64,000 nucleotides of DNA from Colletotrichum lupini. Taxonomy: Eukaryota; Ascomycota; Sordariomycetes; Glomerellales; Glomerellaceae. The stretch lies in contig NC_064679.1 of assembly GCF_023278565.1 (NCBI RefSeq), positions 1,612,001 through 1,676,000 on the forward strand, given 5' to 3'. Each line of letters begins with the position of its first letter. Within the stretch, counting starts at the first letter, position 1. Positions 60,201 to 64,000 of the stretch are shown here, in pieces. A program made the translations under genes and the position numbers. The notes below the pieces were generated by a model. The model ran no database searches. It was given only the letters and a program-made list of their open reading frames with translations, and was not told the origin of the DNA.

Positions 60201-61706
60201 ATCAACAATATTGTACACCGTTGTGGACTGTTTATGTTACTATAAACTTGGGCGCTCTATGAGTCCATGCATGTGTGCCCTAGAGAAAAAGAACAATTTG
60301 TCAATCTCAAGGTCGCTTGACGCGGTTTGAATCGCAGTAGTTTCAGTCTTGTGAAATTTGAGAGCCTTTATGTACAGTCCTGAGTGAACGCGAACTCCTT
60401 TGGTAACCATCAGGAACCCATTGAGGCTGGACTACTTTTATCCAGTACTCTTCGGGATCATTTTGTTCTACATTAATAACTTGTGAGGATGTCGAAAGAA
60501 GAGTTCACCACTGATGTGGCTACATCTCTTGGTCGACCAAAGGCCAAGATCTTGTGTTGAGGGACCGGTCATAGACCCACTGTTTCCCCCGGATACCGGA
60601 GGCCCACTAGGCCGGCCAGCCGGTGAGACTGTTACTAAGCCAGCAAAGTCGCGACGTTGCGTTAAGCTCCGTCATATTTGCCAAAGACTTAGTGAAAAGG
60701 GGCCAAAGGGGACATTGATGCATGAAACCACAAAAACAAGGCTGAAAATGGCTTGTGGCGCCAGCTCAGTGGTAAACACCTTCCTTTTGACACAAATTGG
60801 TGGCTTCGAGGTGGTCTCGGATGGCCCTGGTCTGCAGTCCCCCACTTCTCGGAGCGGTCAGCCCGGAAACACACTTGTCTGGAGGCTGGCCATCTCAACC
60901 GTTGCAACCACATCTGCTGTATGTCTCAGCCACCAAGTCTCAGAGAAAGTTCTAGACTTTTGGAAAAGTCGGTAATGCCCGGCTAGAGTAGGCTGTTGAT
61001 TTCACCAGATTAACGAGCCGCTTGTTGGGGTTCACATAATTGATGGGATCGCACATATTACCGACTCGTCACATGCAGCGTCAATTTGCTGAGAGAATAG
61101 TATTCAGCGATAATTCAAACGGCCGAGACCTCAACCTGTAGCAGTCGGGCCTACCGAGATATATGCATTATTCACGGATTGAACTCCTAGACATCTCAAA
61201 TTAGAAGAATGAGCAACTTACGCGCATTGAGAAACATCAAGTGACTTAAATCAAGTTCCCCGGGACTGCTGGTAGCAAAAGACGAATTACCGGAAATTTG
61301 GGGCCTTGAGTAACGGAGCGAGCCGGCCTGTGGCCGGACCACGCGGGCCCGTGAATGCTGACGTAAAGTGGCAGACGTCACAATGGGGAGAAGCGCGGGG
61401 TTGATGTATACTAAAGAAGACGAGATGGCATTCTCATATCTAGTTCATTCTTTCAAAAGCAAACATTCATGTGCAGTTGCTTTTTCGTAGCTCAGCTCAA
61501 TTCAACTAGTGTGCCGGAAAAGCCAACCGATAAGTGGGCAAAATGTCTAAGCCTGGACAGTTCCGAGCCGAGTAAGTCACTCTTCATGTCGGCGGTGATG
61601 CATCTCATTCCATCGCGTTGTTTTCCCGTCAACCACCATACCAAGGTCTTGAAACCATATGCCAAGTGCAGACGAATCATGTGTATAATTCTTACAAGCT
61701 AAAATA
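60201..61706. other. intergenic region after the FAD oxidase
   Basis: 1.5 kb with no recognisable gene. The longest frame (60514-60975, plus) lacks any domain and shows no coding bias. It includes the 3' end of the oxidase gene and the promoter of the DUF427 gene. Confidence 0.5.
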
Positions 61707-62610
61707 ATGCCAAACCGCCTTAGTCTCCCTGAGCTCGCGAGACATCTTCTCACGAATGGCCCTCACAAGACACAACCTACCGCCCGCAGAGTCCGAGTCA
61801 TCTTAAACAATACATGCGTCGTCGATACCACCAAAGCAGTCCATGTTTGGGAACACGTTGCATATCCGCAGTACTATGTACCCGTAGCAGAACTACGGAA
61901 CTGCCGTTGGAAAGACAAGCAAGACATCCAGTCCACGGCCGATGCATCCCAAGCCGCGGCGGCAGTCGTTGAAGTGACCGTTCCTGGGCGGGACGGTGAA
62001 AACGACTTTACCACCGACCGGGCGTTGAGATTTTCCGACAATGGAGAGATCAGCGGTGCCCTAAAGGGTCTGATAAGGCTCGAGTTCGGCAGTATGGGTA
62101 TGTTGTCTCAGCCACCATCGGAAGTTCCGCAATTTCCGTCATGTACCTTCGGAACTGACAAAAAACCACCTTTCAACACACACAGACCAGTGGCTCGAGG
62201 AGGAGACGCCCATCTACGTCCATCCCAAAGATCCTTACAAGCGCATCGATATTCTCCCTTCGTCGCGGCCTGTAGAGGTCAAGGTCGCCGGAAAGACCGT
62301 CGCCAAGACCAGCTTTGCCGTTCATTTGTTGGAAACTGGGCTGCCTACGCGATACTACCTGCCCTTAGCGTCAGTTGATCAGTCAGCTTTGCGAAAAAGC
62401 AAGCTCATCACCAAGTGCCCATACAAGGGCGATGCTGAGTACTACAGTATTGTGGTGGACGGTAAAGAGTATAGCGACTTGATCTGGTATTACAGGCTTC
62501 CCACGCAGGAAAGCGCGGGGATCGCTGGTCTACTGTGCTTTTACAATGAGAAAGTCGACATTATTCTGGATGGTGAACTTCTAGAGCGGCCAAAGACATA
62601 CTTTTCCTAA
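61707..62610 (+). CDS. tandem DUF427-domain protein
   Basis: Two exons, 61707-62097 and 62186-62610, with an 88-nt intron (GTATGT..CACAG). The join restores SMDQWLEEE and gives 271 aa. Two DUF427 units are visible. The first runs from about residue 25 (RVRVILNNTCVVDTTKA, then YPQYYVPVAEL). The second starts near residue 160 (VEVKVAGKTVAKTSFA, then PTRYYLPLASV, CPYKGDAEYYSI, DLIWYYRLP and ending LDGELLERPKT). No signal peptide or membrane segment, so probably cytosolic. The biochemical role of DUF427 is not settled; the domain is small and mostly beta-strand. Members turn up near fungal metabolite genes and alone. Whether it belongs to the cluster is open: the shared promoter 10-mer is not found upstream of it. 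Confidence 0.9.
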
Positions 62611-63394
62611 GTCAGGTAGTTTTAGCTATATACGAGCAAATTGTATTGCATTGCAAGTAGTCACGGCATGTGAACTAATGAAGATATTGCATACGCTTCA
62701 GATTTTGATATGGTACATCTTGATACACGCGGCATGTTGCCCTGACGAACGTATTGTAAACGTCAAAATGGCTGCCATTCTGTTCCCAATGGGTGCCTAC
62801 CAGCACCCAATATTTCAGTCATAAATCGTAAATTTTGCTTCAACAGTGGTACGCAGACGTGGCCTTAGCAGCCACAGTCCTAGAAGCGCACGCAATCTGT
62901 GATCCGAGCTGGGCGTGATATACATCGATCAATTCATCGATAGGCTGCGTCGCACAGTACCCGCATTCTCGTCCCTCGCGTCTAATTGCCGCTATTTCAA
63001 GCCATTCCCTGCGAACAGCCGGCTCGGCGCGTCTCTTGGAGATCGTGGCGCAGGGCATCGGTCTCGGATCGATCTTAGGCGCTGATTAGTCGTGGTCTTG
63101 GACCCTGACTGCAGCCAGAAACTCTGCTTGCCGACAGGTCAGGATCGCCGCCGACATCGTGGGTGACAAGTCGGCGGGTCGCGTTCCTGAAACGCCTGTC
63201 ATGGCACATTGACAGCTACGCAGCGCGACCATGACGTGCAGCTAGCGCACTCGATGCTGTGCATCCTTCAGCCGCATGCCTTTCCGCATTGGGTAAACGC
63301 TTCATCGTCGCCCCAGACCGTTCACGCGTGAAGTTGTGAGCAGTTTGTCGACGGATGAGATCGTTTGGTAATCCTTCTGCTGCTCATCACCAAT
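62611..63394. other. intergenic region between DUF427 gene and truncated regulator
   Basis: 784 bp between convergent genes. A 72-codon minus-strand frame (63058-62840) has no recognisable domain. I see no RNA gene. Confidence 0.5.
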
Positions 63395-64000
63395 TCAAAA
63401 GTACCCAGGCATCGAGCCATACGTCCCAGCCGGGCCGTGCGCATCATAGCCCTGCGGGATGAATTCGTCCATGAAGCCGGGAGGTGCCATGCTGTAAAGG
63501 CTCCCCGGGTACACCTGCATGGCCTGAGAGCAGTCCATGGCGTCCTGGTTGGCCTGCTGTTGCTGCTGCTGCTGGTGTTGCTGGTGTTGCTGCTCTTCTG
63601 CCGCGGCTGAGGCCTGCTGCTCGAGAAGAAGACGTTCGTCACGCTCCTTTAGCTGCGAAAGAGATGCCTGTTGAGGCAGGGCTTGGTGGTGAAGCGGGGG
63701 AGGTGACATGACGGCGGGCGTCAGGGCCTGGGCGACGGAGTGAAATGCCGGAATATCGGCAATGAGCTCGGGGAAGCGGGTGAAGAAGTCCATACCCATT
63801 GTCCAGGCGTTGATGTCCGATATTCTCTGCTCGAACATGGGCGAAATTTGGTACTGGCCTGTGACGACGCTCTTTTTGTACGCGTCGCGGAACTCAAAGG
63901 GCCAGAGGAGGTGGAAGTTGGGGCCGAAGAGCTCCCAGAACTGGTTGTTGCAGTAGTGGTGTTGTCCGAAAACGAACCGTTCCCGAACACCTGGCCTAAG
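63395..64000 (-). CDS. C-terminal part of a DUF3425-like, probably bZIP, regulator
   Basis: The frame is open from the window edge (64000) to a stop at 63395, so 201 C-terminal residues are visible and the gene starts outside. The visible part begins with an Arg/Phe-rich stretch, then HHYCNNQFWELFG, LLWPFEFRDAYKKS, FEQRISDINAWTMGMDFFTRFPEL. This matches the C-terminal end of DUF3425 domains (a Trp-Pro-Phe block, then WxxGxxFFxRxPEL). These domains usually follow a bZIP region in fungal transcription factors. The last 100 residues are Gln/His-rich (a QQHQQHQQQQQQQ run) and end in a Pro/Gly/Tyr tail, which looks like an activation region. No intron is seen in this portion. The bZIP part is inferred, since it lies outside. 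Confidence 0.65.
   Translation of the reverse strand, partial: LRPGVRERFVFGQHHYCNNQFWELFGPNFHLLWPFEFRDAYKKSVVTGQYQISPMFEQRISDINAWTMGMDFFTRFPELIADIPAFHSVAQALTPAVMSPPPLHHQALPQQASLSQLKERDERLLLEQQASAAAEEQQHQQHQQQQQQQANQDAMDCSQAMQVYPGSLYSMAPPGFMDEFIPQGYDAHGPAGTYGSMPGYF

Noticed and set aside
60514..60975. 153-codon frame after the FAD oxidase
   Set aside because: No domain and no coding-like composition; overlapped by other open frames.

Overview
The window is nuclear DNA of a filamentous ascomycete (Pezizomycotina, probably Sordariomycetes; the class is inferred). The evidence is many 50-100 nt GT..AG introns with CTAAC/CTGAC-like branch sites, fungal-only protein families, a highly reducing polyketide synthase (PKS), and two large transposon blocks in which the dinucleotides CpA and TpG have almost vanished. 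That last pattern is the signature of repeat-induced point mutation (RIP).

Layout. 1-6.4 kb: a Ran1/Sks1-type protein kinase behind a long gene-free upstream region. 6.4-18.8 kb: about 12 kb in which I find no gene. 18.8-23.6 kb, minus strand: a secreted proline-rich protein, a fungal transcription factor whose zinc-cluster exon looks damaged, and a small secreted cysteine-rich protein assembled here from three exons. 24.6-31.6 kb: a complete 7,034-bp LTR retrotransposon, RIP-degraded, with 205-bp LTRs and a perfect 5-bp target duplication. 32.1-35.4 kb: two divergent Gfo/Idh/MocA dehydrogenases. 35.5-42.05 kb: a RIP-saturated block with a Tad-like LINE on the minus strand, a solo LTR of the same retrotransposon family (own 5-bp target duplication) and an unidentified relic. 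42.6-60.2 kb: a secondary-metabolite core, namely an RTA1-like membrane protein, a nine-exon PKS, an MFS exporter and a secreted FAD-linked oxidase. 61.7-64 kb: a DUF427 protein and the C-terminal part of a DUF3425-like regulator cut by the window end.

How the genes may work together. The PKS reads KS-AT-DH-(degenerate MT)-ER-KR-ACP and is fused to a C-terminal carnitine acyltransferase (cAT) domain. PKS-linked cAT domains are known to release chains by transfer to a free alcohol such as a polyol. Two sugar/polyol-type dehydrogenases, an oxidase and two membrane proteins lie nearby. The 10-mer CGAAGGATCG occurs exactly three times that I could find, once in each of the three divergent or upstream control regions of these genes (34.07, 44.50 and 57.97 kb). 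This suggests one regulon spanning about 32-60 kb that the transposon block has split. The PKS frame as given is broken by a one-base shift in the KS-AT linker, so the locus may be inactive, or the assembly may have an error there.
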